A stretch of 63,859 nt of DNA from Novosphingobium sp. UBA6272 (GCF_002440635.1 NZ_DJUW01000012.1:1-63859); one strand, 5' to 3'. Positions 1-8,804 are shown, counted from the stretch's first letter. Made by a program: numbers and translations. The notes: generated by a model from the letters alone, not told the origin.

Positions 1-78
1 CCGCAATGAGTCCTGAGCCTAGTTGTGTGCGTCAGAGCAGTTTTTGACCCACATTCGGCACCGCGAAATTTCCGCGAT

Positions 79-264
79 ATGGACTTTGCTGAGCGCACGA
101 TTTTGTTGGCTGGATGGGGAAGCTTGGTTGCTCTGTCTGCCTATCATTTCGCGGTTGACCGCAACCTAGACCTTTGGCCAACCACTGTTGCTATCTTGGC
201 GGCTACACAGCTCGTCAGTTTTTGGGGAACCAAAGCCCCGCTCCGCCCAACTAAAAGCAACTAG
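79..264 (+). CDS. small hypothetical membrane protein
   Basis: A 61-residue ORF starting at an internal ATG that opens with MDFAERTILLAGWG. It has two hydrophobic stretches (about residues 7-22 and 34-48), so a two-pass small inner-membrane protein is plausible. An earlier ATG at 25 would add 18 residues without obvious membrane or signal character. The local base composition is visibly less G+C-rich than gloB just downstream, so the ORF may be recently acquired or weakly constrained. It ends 10 bases before gloB. I do not recognise a family; translation is unproven. Confidence 0.4.
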   Translation: MDFAERTILLAGWGSLVALSAYHFAVDRNLDLWPTTVAILAATQLVSFWGTKAPLRPTKSN

Positions 265-274
265 GTCAACCTCA

Positions 275-1033
275 ATGCTGCAAATCCACCAGTTCCCCTG
301 CCTGTCCGACAACTACGGCTACCTGATCCACGATCCGGTCAGCGAGGAGACCGCCTGCATCGATACCCCCGATGCCGACGCCTACCTGCGGGAGGCGGCG
401 CGGCGGCACTGGCAGATCACCCAGATCTGGAACACCCACTGGCACCCCGACCACGCCGGCGGCAATGCCGCGATCAAGGCGGCGACCGGCTGCACGGTGA
501 TCGGCCCGGCCGAAGTGGAGAAACTCGGCAGCGCGCCTGACCGGGTGGTGAAGCATGGCGATGTGGTGATGCTGGGCGAATGGGACGCGGCGGTGATCGA
601 CGTCGGCGGGCACACCAACGGCCATATCGCCTATCACCTGCCCGATGCCGATGTGGCGTTCTGCGGCGACGCGCTGTTTGCGCTGGGCTGCGGGCGGATG
701 TTCGAAGGCACGCCGGACCAGTTCTGGGCCAGCCTGTGCCGGCTCAAGGCCCTGCCCTCAGCGACCACGATGTACTGCGCGCACGAATATACCCAGTCCA
801 ACGCCCGCTTCGCGCTCCACGCCGATCCAGACAATCCCGAGCTGACCAAATACGCCGAGGCAATTGCCCGCGCCCGCGAAGCCGGTAAGCCGACCGTCCC
901 CTTCGCCCTCGCCCGCGAACTCGCCACCAATCCGTTCCTGCGAGCCGACGACGCCGCGATGCAGGCACGCTGGGGCGGCGGGGACGCAGTGGCGACCTTT
1001 GCAGCGCTCAGGGCCGCGAAGGACACGTTCTGA
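275..1033 (+). CDS. gloB: hydroxyacylglutathione hydrolase (glyoxalase II)
   Basis: Metallo-beta-lactamase-fold enzyme of 252 residues that hydrolyses S-lactoylglutathione to D-lactate and glutathione, the second step of cytosolic methylglyoxal detoxification. The binuclear metal motif THWHPDH lies at residues 54-60 (H55, H57, D59, H60). It is followed by the GGHTNGHI histidine region, GDALFALGCGR with the bridging aspartate, and CAHEYT near residue 168, which is the usual start of the C-terminal glutathione-binding domain. Length matches the family. The start at MLQIHQFPCL is chosen because the reading frame upstream has no homologous character. It is followed after 4 bases by the quinone oxidoreductase gene, suggesting a two-gene operon for electrophile detoxification. 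Confidence 0.93.
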   Translation: MLQIHQFPCLSDNYGYLIHDPVSEETACIDTPDADAYLREAARRHWQITQIWNTHWHPDHAGGNAAIKAATGCTVIGPAEVEKLGSAPDRVVKHGDVVMLGEWDAAVIDVGGHTNGHIAYHLPDADVAFCGDALFALGCGRMFEGTPDQFWASLCRLKALPSATTMYCAHEYTQSNARFALHADPDNPELTKYAEAIARAREAGKPTVPFALARELATNPFLRADDAAMQARWGGGDAVATFAALRAAKDTF

Positions 1034-1037
1034 GCCA

Positions 1038-2012
1038 ATGAAGGCCCTCGTCGTTCAAACGCTTTCCCCCGATCTTTCGGGCGTGGAACTTGCCGACCTT
1101 CCCGTCCCCTCGCGCGGCCCCGGCGAGGTTCTGGTGCGGATCCGCGCCGCCTCGCTCAATTTTCCCGACCTGCTGATGACCCGCGGCGAGTATCAGCTGA
1201 AACCGGACCTGCCATTTACCGCCGGGCTCGAATTCGCTGGCGAAGTGGTGGAGGCCGATGCGGACAGCGGCTTTGCCCCCGGCGACGCGGTCTATGGCGG
1301 CAACAAGACCGGAGCCTTTGCCGAATATGCCGTGGTTCCGGCCCGCGCGGTGACGCGCATGCCGCACGGGGTCGGCTTTCCGGCAGCGGCCGCGCTCGGT
1401 GCCGCCTATGGCACGGCCTATACCGGCCTGGTCGAGATAGGGGGGCTCAAGGCCGGCCAATGGGTGCTGATCCATGGCGCCAGCGGCGGGGTCGGCCTTG
1501 CCGCGGTGGAACTGGCCAAGCGGCTGGGCGCCCACGTGATCGCCACCACCGGCACGCCGGACAAGGTCGACCGCCTGATGGCTGCGAGCCAGGCCGATGC
1601 AGTGATCCTGGCCGATGGACGCTTTCGCGAGCAGGTGGCGGAACTGACCGGCGGGGCGCTGTGCGATCTGGTCTACGATCCGGTCGGCGGCGACGTGTTC
1701 GATGAAAGCACCCGCTGCGTCGCCTTTGGCGGCAAGCTGCTCGTGATCGGCTTTGCCGGCGGCCGGATTGCCGAGATTTCGACCAACATCCCGCTGATCA
1801 AGGGCTTCTCGGTGGTCGGCGTGCGCGCCGGGGAATATGCCCGCCGCTTTCCCGATCGTGGCCGCGCGATCCGCGAAGCCGTCGCCACTCTCGCCGCCGA
1901 AGGCCGGCTCAACCCGCACATCGACCGGATCCTGCCGCTGGAGCGGTGGCGCGAAGCCTTTGATGCGATGGCGGGACGCGGGATTGTGGGGAAAGTGGTG
2001 CTGGAGCCTTAG
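1038..2012 (+). CDS. NADPH:quinone oxidoreductase, zinc-independent MDR family
   Basis: A 324-residue medium-chain dehydrogenase/reductase without the structural or catalytic zinc cysteines, typical of quinone oxidoreductase/crotonase-like QOR enzymes. The N-terminal GroES-like domain spans about residues 1-120. The Rossmann NADPH-binding segment contains HGASGGVG at residues 146-153. It probably reduces quinones or enals with NADPH in the cytosol. The ATG at 1038 lies 4 bases after the gloB stop, so the two are probably co-transcribed. Substrate specificity cannot be read from the sequence; enoyl reductase activity is an alternative. Confidence 0.85.
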   Translation: MKALVVQTLSPDLSGVELADLPVPSRGPGEVLVRIRAASLNFPDLLMTRGEYQLKPDLPFTAGLEFAGEVVEADADSGFAPGDAVYGGNKTGAFAEYAVVPARAVTRMPHGVGFPAAAALGAAYGTAYTGLVEIGGLKAGQWVLIHGASGGVGLAAVELAKRLGAHVIATTGTPDKVDRLMAASQADAVILADGRFREQVAELTGGALCDLVYDPVGGDVFDESTRCVAFGGKLLVIGFAGGRIAEISTNIPLIKGFSVVGVRAGEYARRFPDRGRAIREAVATLAAEGRLNPHIDRILPLERWREAFDAMAGRGIVGKVVLEP

Positions 2013-2040
2013 GCACTCCCGGTTGGGAAGCCTCCCGAAC

Positions 2041-2068
2041 GAAGAAGGGCGGCCCTTTTGGACCGCCC
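2041..2068 (-). terminator. rho-independent terminator of the atp F0 operon
   Basis: On the minus strand a 9-bp stem (GGGCGGTCC / GGGCCGCCC with one G-U pair) with an AAAA loop is followed by TTCTTC. It lies 30 bases downstream of the atpF stop codon and also faces the end of the plus-strand oxidoreductase gene, so it may work for both converging transcripts. Confidence 0.65.
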
Positions 2069-2097
2069 CTTCCCCCTCTCCAAGCTCTGTAATTCGT

Positions 2098-2658
2098 TCA
2101 GAGGCCGGCGATCGCCTCGTCAACCAGGCCCTTGTCGGCCTTGGCGTCGTGGTTCGCGGCGATCAGCGTGCCGGCGGCACCGGCAGCAGCAGCAGCAGCC
2201 TTGGCGCGCAGTTCGTCGATCGCGCCGCGCTCGGCAGCGGCGATCTTGTCTTCGGCCATCTTCTCGCGGCGCTTGATCAGCGCCTTGGTATCTTCGGCGC
2301 CCTTGGCGACGATCGCTTCCGCCTCATGCCGGGCATGCTCGATCATCTCGGCCGCTTCCTTTTCGGCTCCGGCGATCTTGTCGGCATATTCCTTGCGCAG
2401 CGCCTCGGCCTCGGCACGGAGCGCCTTGGCTTCGTCGAGCTGCTTGCGGATTTCGGCGATAGAGGCATCGAGGCCCGAGGTGATCATCCCCGGAACCTTC
2501 TTCCAGACCATCACCAGGATCAACGTGGTCATCGCCAGGGCGACCCACATGCCAGGGGTGATGAAACCGAAAGCGGCGGGTTCGGCGTGGGCCGCACCAT
2601 GCGCGGCAGCTTCGGCGCCGTGTTCGGCGGCGACGGCCAGCAGGCTCAGATCAAGCAT
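2098..2658 (-). CDS. atpF: ATP synthase F0 subunit b
   Basis: A 186-residue b-type stator subunit. An Ala/His-rich N-terminus is followed by one membrane span (about residues 34-51, WVALAMTTLILVMVW). A long charged alpha-helical coiled coil with many Glu/Lys/Ala residues then links F0 to F1. The start MLDLSLLAVAAEHG overlaps the end of the upstream b' gene by 8 bases, so translation is coupled. Alphaproteobacteria carry two diverged b subunits forming a heterodimer. This is the last gene of the F0 operon; the F1 genes are not in the window. Confidence 0.92.
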   Translation of the reverse strand: MLDLSLLAVAAEHGAEAAAHGAAHAEPAAFGFITPGMWVALAMTTLILVMVWKKVPGMITSGLDASIAEIRKQLDEAKALRAEAEALRKEYADKIAGAEKEAAEMIEHARHEAEAIVAKGAEDTKALIKRREKMAEDKIAAAERGAIDELRAKAAAAAAGAAGTLIAANHDAKADKGLVDEAIAGL

Positions 2659-3142
2659 TGAGCGCCTCCTTGACGGCAGCCGAGGCCGCCTTGGCGTCAA
2701 CCGAAGCACCGGTCAGCCGGGCGACGATATCGCCGGCGGCTTCTGATGCGACGGCTTCGATTTCCTTGAGCGCATCGCTGCGCGCCACTGCAATGCGGGC
2801 ATCTGCCTCGCTCAGCCGGGCATCGATCTTGGCATTGGCCTTGGCCAGGCTGTTCTCGCTGGCGGCGGCCGCATCAGCCTTGGCCTTGGCGATCAACGCC
2901 TGCGCTTCGGAGCGCTGAGCATTGGACTGGACGCGCCAGGCCTCTTCCTGTTCGTCGGCGGCCTTGCGGGCGGCTTCTGCCGCGGCAAGGTCATCGGCGA
3001 TCTGCTTGTCGCGGGCGTCAACCGTCGCCATCACCTTGGGCACCATGCCCCGGCCGATCACGAAGAAGATGAAGCCGAAGAACACCAGCATCCAGAAGAT
3101 CTGGCTGGCGTAGGTCGCGGCGAGCTGGGAAATCTGAGGCAT
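2651..3142 (-). CDS. atpF': ATP synthase F0 subunit b'
   Basis: A 163-residue partner of subunit b. It has an N-terminal membrane span (about residues 10-30, ASQIFWMLVFFGFIFFVIGRG) and then a continuous Ala/Glu/Lys/Asp-rich coiled coil to the end. MPQISQLAATY is the usual b' opening in this group. It lies between atpE and atpF in the normal alphaproteobacterial F0 order. The overlap with atpF at its 3' end suggests a fixed 1:1 synthesis ratio. Confidence 0.92.
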   Translation of the reverse strand: MPQISQLAATYASQIFWMLVFFGFIFFVIGRGMVPKVMATVDARDKQIADDLAAAEAARKAADEQEEAWRVQSNAQRSEAQALIAKAKADAAAASENSLAKANAKIDARLSEADARIAVARSDALKEIEAVASEAAGDIVARLTGASVDAKAASAAVKEALNA

Positions 3143-3167
3143 TGGTACGTCCGCATCTGCCCGGCCG

Positions 3168-3192
3168 GCGCCGCCCCGGGTGGGGCGGGCGC
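3168..3192 (-). other. strong GC stem-loop between atpE and atpF'
   Basis: A roughly 10-bp GC-only stem with one bulged G (GCGCCGCCCC / GGGGCGGGCGC) sits in the 79-base gap after atpE. There is no T-run. Such hairpins after the c-subunit gene are compatible with mRNA stabilisation or processing, because subunit c is needed in excess. This is inference from position and structure. Confidence 0.4.
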
Positions 3193-3221
3193 GCAGCCGG
3201 TCGGTCAGTCAATCGCAGGTC

Positions 3222-3449
3222 TTAGGCGACGAAGATCAGGATCATCGCGACGACGAACGAGAGCAGGCCCAGAAGTTCGGCGGCGGCGAAGCCGATGAAC
3301 AGGCGGCCCTGCTGGCCGTCAGCCGCGCCCGGGTTGCGCAGCGCGCTTTCCAGGAACGAACCGAACACGTTACCCACGCCGATGGCGGCCATGCCAGCGC
3401 CGATGGCAGCGAGACCAGCACCAATCAGCTTTGCGCTTGCAGGTTCCAT
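3222..3449 (-). CDS. atpE: ATP synthase F0 subunit c
   Basis: A 75-residue two-helix proteolipid forming the rotor ring. The first helix has the Gly/Ala small-residue pattern (IGAGLAAIGAGMAAIGVG). The polar loop contains RNP at residues 38-40. The second helix carries the proton-binding carboxylate E58 in FIGFAAAELLGLLSF. The start at 3449 gives MEPASAKLIGAG, the standard alphaproteobacterial N-terminus. It lies between atpB and the b' gene. Confidence 0.96.
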   Translation of the reverse strand: MEPASAKLIGAGLAAIGAGMAAIGVGNVFGSFLESALRNPGAADGQQGRLFIGFAAAELLGLLSFVVAMILIFVA

Positions 3450-3496
3450 TTCAAAAACTCCTTTTTCTCGATAATTCGAATGGTTGGATAGGAAAC

Positions 3497-4303
3497 TTAG
3501 TGAAGATTCTCGGCGTCGTTGAGATACAGCGACGTCAGGAGGGCAAAGACGTAGGCCTGGATGCCGGCAACCAGCAGTTCCAGCGCGCAGATCGCGATCA
3601 TCAGGATGAAGCTGGGCAGGCCAACGACCGTACCCCACAACAGGCCCGAATTGGCGCTGGAGATCACGAACGAGGACAGCACTTCCAGCAGCACGTGCCC
3701 GGCCATCATCGCCACGAATAGTCGCAGCGCGAGGCTGAACGGGCGGACCAGGAACGAGATCAGTTCGATGAACGGGATCAGCCACAACAGCCACCACGGC
3801 GTACCGTGCGGCACGAACAGCGAGAAGAAGTGCAGGCCATGGCGCCAGAACCCGACGATCAGCACGATCGAAAACGACATGATCGCCAGCACACCGGTGA
3901 CGGTGAAGTGACTGGTCGGGGTAAAGGGATGGACGCCGACCAGCATCAGGGGCAGCAACCCCAGGAGGTTGGCGAACAGGATGAACATGAAGACCGAGAA
4001 GATGTAGGGCACATACTTCTTGCCGGCCGGGCCAATGTTGGCGGCGAGCAGGTTGTCGATGAAGCCGGTAAAGCCTTCGACTGCCATCTGCCAGCGGCCG
4101 GGCACCAGCTGGCGCTTCATGCCGCCCATGACGAACAGCGCCAGTGCCACCGTGGTGATTGCCATCCACAGCGCGGAATTGGTGAAGGGGATTGAGTAGC
4201 CCGCGATCGACCAGTGATCGGTGCCGAACAACGGCTCGATCGAAAACTGGTGCATGGGATCGACTTTGCCCTGTTCGGCTGCCACGAAACCTGCCTCTTT
4301 CAA
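3497..4303 (-). CDS. atpB: ATP synthase F0 subunit a
   Basis: A 268-residue, roughly six-span stator protein forming the proton half-channels. The essential arginine is R184 within FSLALRLFVAMMAGH, equivalent to E. coli aR210. The GLLPLM segment near residue 115 and the C-terminal IQAYVFALLTSLYL segment are also family hallmarks. The N-terminal extension includes MHQFSIEPLFG, usual in alphaproteobacteria. It follows atpI by 31 bases and precedes atpE by 47 bases. Confidence 0.96.
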   Translation of the reverse strand: MKEAGFVAAEQGKVDPMHQFSIEPLFGTDHWSIAGYSIPFTNSALWMAITTVALALFVMGGMKRQLVPGRWQMAVEGFTGFIDNLLAANIGPAGKKYVPYIFSVFMFILFANLLGLLPLMLVGVHPFTPTSHFTVTGVLAIMSFSIVLIVGFWRHGLHFFSLFVPHGTPWWLLWLIPFIELISFLVRPFSLALRLFVAMMAGHVLLEVLSSFVISSANSGLLWGTVVGLPSFILMIAICALELLVAGIQAYVFALLTSLYLNDAENLH

Positions 4304-4334
4304 AATTCGGTCTGATGCCCCCTCGGCGGCGCCC

Positions 4335-4655
4335 CTAGTCGGGCCGCTGCGAAGCCATCCGGATGATGCTCCTGAAAGCGACGATGATCCCGAGGGCCAT
4401 CACCACCAACAGACCCCAGGGCGAGGTTCCGGCAAATCGGTCAATGACCCAGCCGATGAACGCACCGCCGCCGATTCCCCCGATCAGTTCGGCCAGAACG
4501 CGGTTGCCCATGCGGTAATTCGCATCGGCCTCTGCGCCCGCAGCCGGCTTGTTGCGTTGTTCTTCACGCTCACGCGCGGCTGCCAGCCGCGCTTCGAGCG
4601 CATCGATCCGCGCATCATCGCCGATGGGTTCTCGGGCAGGTTTCTCGTCGCTCAT
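4335..4655 (-). CDS. atpI: ATP synthase assembly protein AtpI
   Basis: A 106-residue protein with a charged N-terminal helix (about residues 20-45) and two C-terminal membrane spans (GGIGGGAFIGWVID and WGLLVVMALGIIVAF). This is the layout of alphaproteobacterial AtpI, which helps c-ring assembly or Mg2+ supply. The start MSDEKPAREP is preferred over one 13 codons upstream because AAGGAG lies 7 bases before it. It is the first gene of the minus-strand F0 operon. Confidence 0.88.
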   Translation of the reverse strand: MSDEKPAREPIGDDARIDALEARLAAAREREEQRNKPAAGAEADANYRMGNRVLAELIGGIGGGAFIGWVIDRFAGTSPWGLLVVMALGIIVAFRSIIRMASQRPD

Positions 4656-4753
4656 GCCTGGCTCCTTTTCAGGGGAAACGGATAGCATGCGCACCGGTCG
4701 CCCGCCGAGGGCGCCGCCCCCTTAGCAGGCCCTTCCCCCAAGTCAACCGGGAC

Positions 4754-4787
4754 GAAAAAGCCTCCCCGCAACATGTTGCGGGGAGGC
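4754..4787 (-). terminator. terminator of the ydbH-ynbE-ydbL operon
   Basis: A perfect 28-bp palindrome (arms GCCTCCCCGCAACA / TGTTGCGGGGAGGC, 4760-4787) is followed on the minus strand by CTTTTTCG. It lies 28 bases after the ydbL stop and before the atp operon, so it separates the two minus-strand transcripts. Its outer stem resembles the CCTCCCCG...CGGGGAGG hairpin of the repeats around the DUF559 gene at 35.8-36.4 kb. Confidence 0.85.
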
Positions 4788-4814
4788 CCGTGATTCGTTG
4801 CTTTTGCGCCTGCC

Positions 4815-5234
4815 TTACGGGCAGCGACTGTCGCGCAGCGGCGGAGCCGCGGTGCGGGTCTGCCACGAGCCGTCGGGTGCCTGGTACTTCTCGCCCACCG
4901 CCGTCTTCGAGATCAGCAGACAGCCCGTGGTGAAGGCGTACTGTTCGACCGTGGCATGCTGCTCGGCCGCCTTTTCGGCATAGATCGCACGGCGCTTGAT
5001 ATTGATATCGTCAGCAAGGCGGCGAACTTCCGGGCTGGGCGTCGACGGGTAACCCAGATAGCCGTCGACCTTTTCACCAACCTGGCCGGCCGAGCGGGCG
5101 GCAGCATAGGCCGGATCGCGCTGCTGCTGCGCCGAAGCCGCGCCCGAAAGCGTCAGCGCGCCGAGCGTCAGGGCACCAGCCATCGCCGTTAACGGCGAAC
5201 GTCCGGAAGCAGTAAGGCCAAAAATCTTCAACAT
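4815..5234 (-). CDS. ydbL: YdbL family periplasmic protein (DUF1318)
   Basis: A 139-residue exported protein with a signal peptide (about residues 1-36, ending ASA before QQQRDP). The mature DUF1318 domain includes VGEKVDGYLGYPS and IKRRAIYAEKAAEQ. In E. coli, YdbL acts with YdbH and YnbE in lipid transport between the inner and outer membranes and modulates YnbE assembly. Here it follows ynbE by 9 bases in the same gene order as E. coli. The C-terminal part (YQAPDGSWQTRTAAPP) with a Cys near the end is an SH3-like extension not present in the shorter E. coli protein. Confidence 0.85.
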   Translation of the reverse strand: MLKIFGLTASGRSPLTAMAGALTLGALTLSGAASAQQQRDPAYAAARSAGQVGEKVDGYLGYPSTPSPEVRRLADDINIKRRAIYAEKAAEQHATVEQYAFTTGCLLISKTAVGEKYQAPDGSWQTRTAAPPLRDSRCP

Positions 5235-5243
5235 GACACGTCC

Positions 5244-5516
5244 TCAAAAAGCGCCGGAGTTTTCGTCAATCGTCTTGGCGGCATCTGCCGCCAGCCGGTA
5301 AACGACCTCCTGCTTGATGTTGATGTTGAGCTCGATCACGATCGGCTTGTCCGGCGCCTTGACCGAGACACAGCCGCCGAGCGCAATAGCGCCGCTCATC
5401 AACATTGCCAGCGCGGTTGCCCTGCGCCGGCTCGACCGCCGTTTCCCGGAATGGTTCCCCTGCATGACTGGCAGCATCGCAAGCCGGGCGCGGTTGGTCA
5501 ATTCGTGACTGCTCAT
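5244..5516 (-). CDS. ynbE: YnbE-like lipoprotein
   Basis: A 90-residue protein with a lipoprotein signal (ALAMLMSGAIALGGC, lipobox cysteine at residue 49). A short mature part reads KPIVIELNINIKQEV, the YnbE beta-strand that extends the YdbH barrel groove toward the outer membrane. The ATG at 5516 overlaps the ydbH stop as ATGA, so translation is coupled. A shorter start at an internal Met (residue 18) would also give a normal lipoprotein. The NINIKQEV strand closely resembles FNININAPFYQLV near the YdbH C-terminus, which fits stacking of like beta strands. Confidence 0.82.
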   Translation of the reverse strand: MSSHELTNRARLAMLPVMQGNHSGKRRSSRRRATALAMLMSGAIALGGCVSVKAPDKPIVIELNINIKQEVVYRLAADAAKTIDENSGAF

Positions 5517-8500
5517 GGACTATTCCTGCTGTCTGAATCCTGAATATCTTCGGATTTTGGGGTCGGCGAAGGCGCCGGGGGCAGCCCATTGGGCTTCATC
5601 GGGGGCAAGTCCTTGGGGTCCGGGCTGATCGGCGTACCAGGCTTCCCCACTGGGCGCCCCTGCGCGTCGATCAGCCCAAGACTGCGTGGATCGCGGACAT
5701 AGGCCGGATCGTAGAGCGACTTGAACGAGGCCACCAGCTGATAGAACGGGGCATTGATGTTGATGTTGAACTGGATCGGCAGCTGACCCAGCTGGCGGGT
5801 GATGAAATTCTTCTTCGCGCCTTCGCCCTGACGCACGCCCTCGATCCGCAGGTTGGTGACGATATCCCCGTCGATCTGCCCATCGATCCCAATCTCCATC
5901 CGCCGGTAATCAAGGCTGCGCAGCGTCTGGAAGGCGAAATTGCCCATCGCCGACAAGTCCTTGTAGGTCAGCTCTCCAACATAGGAGAGGTTGCCGCCGG
6001 GCGGGCGCGAGACCAGCAGGCCATTCTCGATCCGCCCGCCGTTCTCGTCGAATACCAGCGGCAGGGTGCCGTCGAAGAGGCCCGTCGCGCTGATATTGGC
6101 CAGTTCGAGCTGCGCCACGAACTTGGCGGCGTTGGCCCCTTCAAGCTTGAGCGTGAAACGCCGGGTTTCGCCCTTGTCGAGCCGGATCCGGGTTGGCAAG
6201 AGCTTGAGCTTGCCATCGATGAACGGCCATTCGGCGCCGTTGACCACCATCAGGTAGTCGCGCTCGATCTGGAACGAGAGCGTACCGTCGAATACCTCGA
6301 TCCCCGGGTTGATCGAGGCCATCGTCACCCGTTGATCCGGTTTGGTGACCAGACCGAGCAAATCGGCGAATTCGACCGTGCCTTTCATCCCCTTGACCGG
6401 ACCGAAGGCGGCCGCGAAATCGAGCCCGTCGGTGGTAAAGCGCCCGGTGCTGGTCACTCCATCCGGATTCCAGTCGATCCGGCCGTCACCCCAGACCTTG
6501 CCCTTGACCAGCGCAACCACCCCGCTGGCGAAGTAGGTCAGTTTGTCGGGCTGCAACTGCCCGTCGAAGACAATTCCCGGCAGTTTGAGATCGGCAAAGC
6601 CGCGCGCGGTGGTCAGGTTGTGCTCAAGCGTAGCCAGCACGATCTCGCGGTCGCTGGCCGGCTCGCGCATCATCGCTTCAGCGGTAATTCGGTTGTCGGC
6701 CAGATGCAGCCGGGCTTCGCGCGCTACCAGCGGTTCGAACTTGGCGGGTTGGCCCCGATCCGTAACCTTCATGGTCGACTGGCTGAGGTCCAGCACCGAT
6801 TCCGCAAAACGCAGATCGCCCGCACCTTCGGAAATATCGAGCGGGACGGCGAACAGCTTGACCTCGGCCCCGCTGAACTTGCCGGTGACGACCCTGGCCA
6901 TGGTGCCGTTGAATGCGGCGACTTTGATCGTGCTTGGCTTGTCGGCCGGACCCATCACGATATCGAGATTGCGTGCCGCCAGTGCACCGGGCCAAGCCGC
7001 GCCAATCGCGCCGCTGCGCAGACGGATCGGAGTGGTGCCAAGCGTGCCAGCGAGATCGAGCCCCGAGGTGCCGGCCGCGATCCGCAGCCCGCCCGGCCCG
7101 GTTCGGGCGATGGCGCCGCCGGCACCCGGGCACAGGGTCAGCCCTTGTCCACCGACCTTGAGGCTGCCCACGGTCAGCGTGTCGAACGCTACCGGCGTGC
7201 AGCGGCGCCAGACGGCCAAGCCGCTCCGCTCCGACCAGTTGCCTTCGATCGGCACACGCAGTCTGCGCACCTCGCCGCCGGGAAGCGGCCCTGAAACCAG
7301 CGCGCGACCGGCAAAACCGATCTGCCCGCCGGGAAGCTGGACCACGCGCAGTTCCGGGAGGGCGATCGAGCTGGTCCCGGCGCGATATTCGGCCAGGGCA
7401 AAGCGTGCCTCCATCCCGCCGCGACCAGCCCGCTGCGCCACGCCTTCCATCCTCGGCAGGCCCGCGCCGCCGGTCACGAACCAGCCCGAAAAGCGCGGTC
7501 CGCCCTTGATCCCCAGCGACAAGCCAAAGCGGCTGACGCCGACCAGCCGGGTCCCGCTGCCGCCAATCAGTTCCGCACTGGGCAAGGTCAATTGGGTGAT
7601 CCCGCCAGTCTGGCGCAAACTGTAATCGGCCCGGAAGGTGGATCCGCGCTCCTCGCGAGCGATAGCCATACGGAACTGCCGGGCGAGCGGGGCCATCAGG
7701 GTCCCCTCCCCCGATTTCTCCAAACCCCCCAGCGTCGGACCCAGCACCGAACCGGTCCGCACCTCGCCGGCGCGGATCTTGCCCTCGCCATCGAACCGGC
7801 CAAGATCGTCGCGGCTGCGCAGGGTGCCTTCGATCGCCAGCGTTCCGGCCCCGGCCGATCCCAGATCAACCGAGCGGCCACCGAGGTTATAGCTGGCCAC
7901 AACATCCCCGTCGGCAAAGGCAAAGTCGCCCTTGGCGGTCACTTCGCGCGCGCTGCTGTCCTGCCAGGCCAATTGGGATCCGGTCAGGCCATAGCGGCCC
8001 TTGGCGCGGCTGAAAGTGTCGGACAGTTCGCCATCCAGCTGGACCGCCGCGCCGCGCAGCGTGAGACCGGCGGTGGGGCAATTGAGCGCCTCAAGCCGCA
8101 GCGGACCGCTGAAGCTGGGTGCTCCGGCGGAGGTCGTGACCTTGCCGAACAGCGTCGCGCCGTTGGCCTTGCATCCCGATAGCGCCAGCTGCGGCGCAAC
8201 TGCCGCGATCGTCCCGGCAAAACTGTTGCGGACATTGCCGCGTCCCTCGGCCTTGATCCCGATCACGCCAAGATCGCCGTCGATTCGGGCACGCGCATCG
8301 CCCAGCACCAGTTCGAGATCGGGCAGTCCGCTACGCTCGGCAGTGCTTTCCCCGAAAATTACCGAATCGAGCTTGCCGAAGCTGAGCTTGCCGGCACGAT
8401 AGGTGCCATAGACCCGCACGCCGTCGACTTCGACCCGGCCCAGTACCGGAATGCCGAAGCGCGGCTCGAACACCACCACGGCACGGGCGATGGTCGCATC

Positions 8501-8767
8501 CGGCCGCTTGGGATCGCCGATCACCACGTTGGTCAGCACCTGCCGGCGCGGGCCGATCGATTCGATCTCGTACGTGCCCGGAATGCCCAGGTCTTCCAGC
8601 TGCCCGGCAATGATCGAATTGGCGATCCGCTCTCGCGCCAGCCAGACCACCAGCAGTGCCAGTATCAGCACCACGCCCAGCACCTGAAATCCACGCCGCA
8701 GTCTGCTGCGGCGCGAGAGCGGAGCTTCCGCTTCGAGTTCAGGGAGTTCGGCCTCTGGCTCCGGCAT
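5513..8767 (-). CDS. ydbH: YdbH family AsmA-like intermembrane lipid transport protein
   Basis: A 1084-residue protein with a short Pro/Glu cytoplasmic N-terminus, one membrane anchor (about residues 24-45, GFQVLGVVLILALLVVWLA) and a very long beta-rich periplasmic region. The C-terminal 250 residues show the YdbH/dicarboxylate-transport-like domain (GTLSFQIERDYLMVVNGAEWPFIDGKL...). E. coli YdbH, TamB and YhdP are redundant AsmA-like bridges moving phospholipid from inner to outer membrane. The Pro-rich C-terminal tail (about 50 residues) is unusual. It is the first gene of the ydbH-ynbE-ydbL operon and is transcribed away from radC across a 37-base gap. Confidence 0.85.
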   Translation of the reverse strand: MPEPEAELPELEAEAPLSRRSRLRRGFQVLGVVLILALLVVWLARERIANSIIAGQLEDLGIPGTYEIESIGPRRQVLTNVVIGDPKRPDATIARAVVVFEPRFGIPVLGRVEVDGVRVYGTYRAGKLSFGKLDSVIFGESTAERSGLPDLELVLGDARARIDGDLGVIGIKAEGRGNVRNSFAGTIAAVAPQLALSGCKANGATLFGKVTTSAGAPSFSGPLRLEALNCPTAGLTLRGAAVQLDGELSDTFSRAKGRYGLTGSQLAWQDSSAREVTAKGDFAFADGDVVASYNLGGRSVDLGSAGAGTLAIEGTLRSRDDLGRFDGEGKIRAGEVRTGSVLGPTLGGLEKSGEGTLMAPLARQFRMAIAREERGSTFRADYSLRQTGGITQLTLPSAELIGGSGTRLVGVSRFGLSLGIKGGPRFSGWFVTGGAGLPRMEGVAQRAGRGGMEARFALAEYRAGTSSIALPELRVVQLPGGQIGFAGRALVSGPLPGGEVRRLRVPIEGNWSERSGLAVWRRCTPVAFDTLTVGSLKVGGQGLTLCPGAGGAIARTGPGGLRIAAGTSGLDLAGTLGTTPIRLRSGAIGAAWPGALAARNLDIVMGPADKPSTIKVAAFNGTMARVVTGKFSGAEVKLFAVPLDISEGAGDLRFAESVLDLSQSTMKVTDRGQPAKFEPLVAREARLHLADNRITAEAMMREPASDREIVLATLEHNLTTARGFADLKLPGIVFDGQLQPDKLTYFASGVVALVKGKVWGDGRIDWNPDGVTSTGRFTTDGLDFAAAFGPVKGMKGTVEFADLLGLVTKPDQRVTMASINPGIEVFDGTLSFQIERDYLMVVNGAEWPFIDGKLKLLPTRIRLDKGETRRFTLKLEGANAAKFVAQLELANISATGLFDGTLPLVFDENGGRIENGLLVSRPPGGNLSYVGELTYKDLSAMGNFAFQTLRSLDYRRMEIGIDGQIDGDIVTNLRIEGVRQGEGAKKNFITRQLGQLPIQFNININAPFYQLVASFKSLYDPAYVRDPRSLGLIDAQGRPVGKPGTPISPDPKDLPPMKPNGLPPAPSPTPKSEDIQDSDSRNSP

Positions 8768-8804
8768 AGATGGCTACACTTGCGCGCTTGGCCTGTGAAA
8801 GGCA

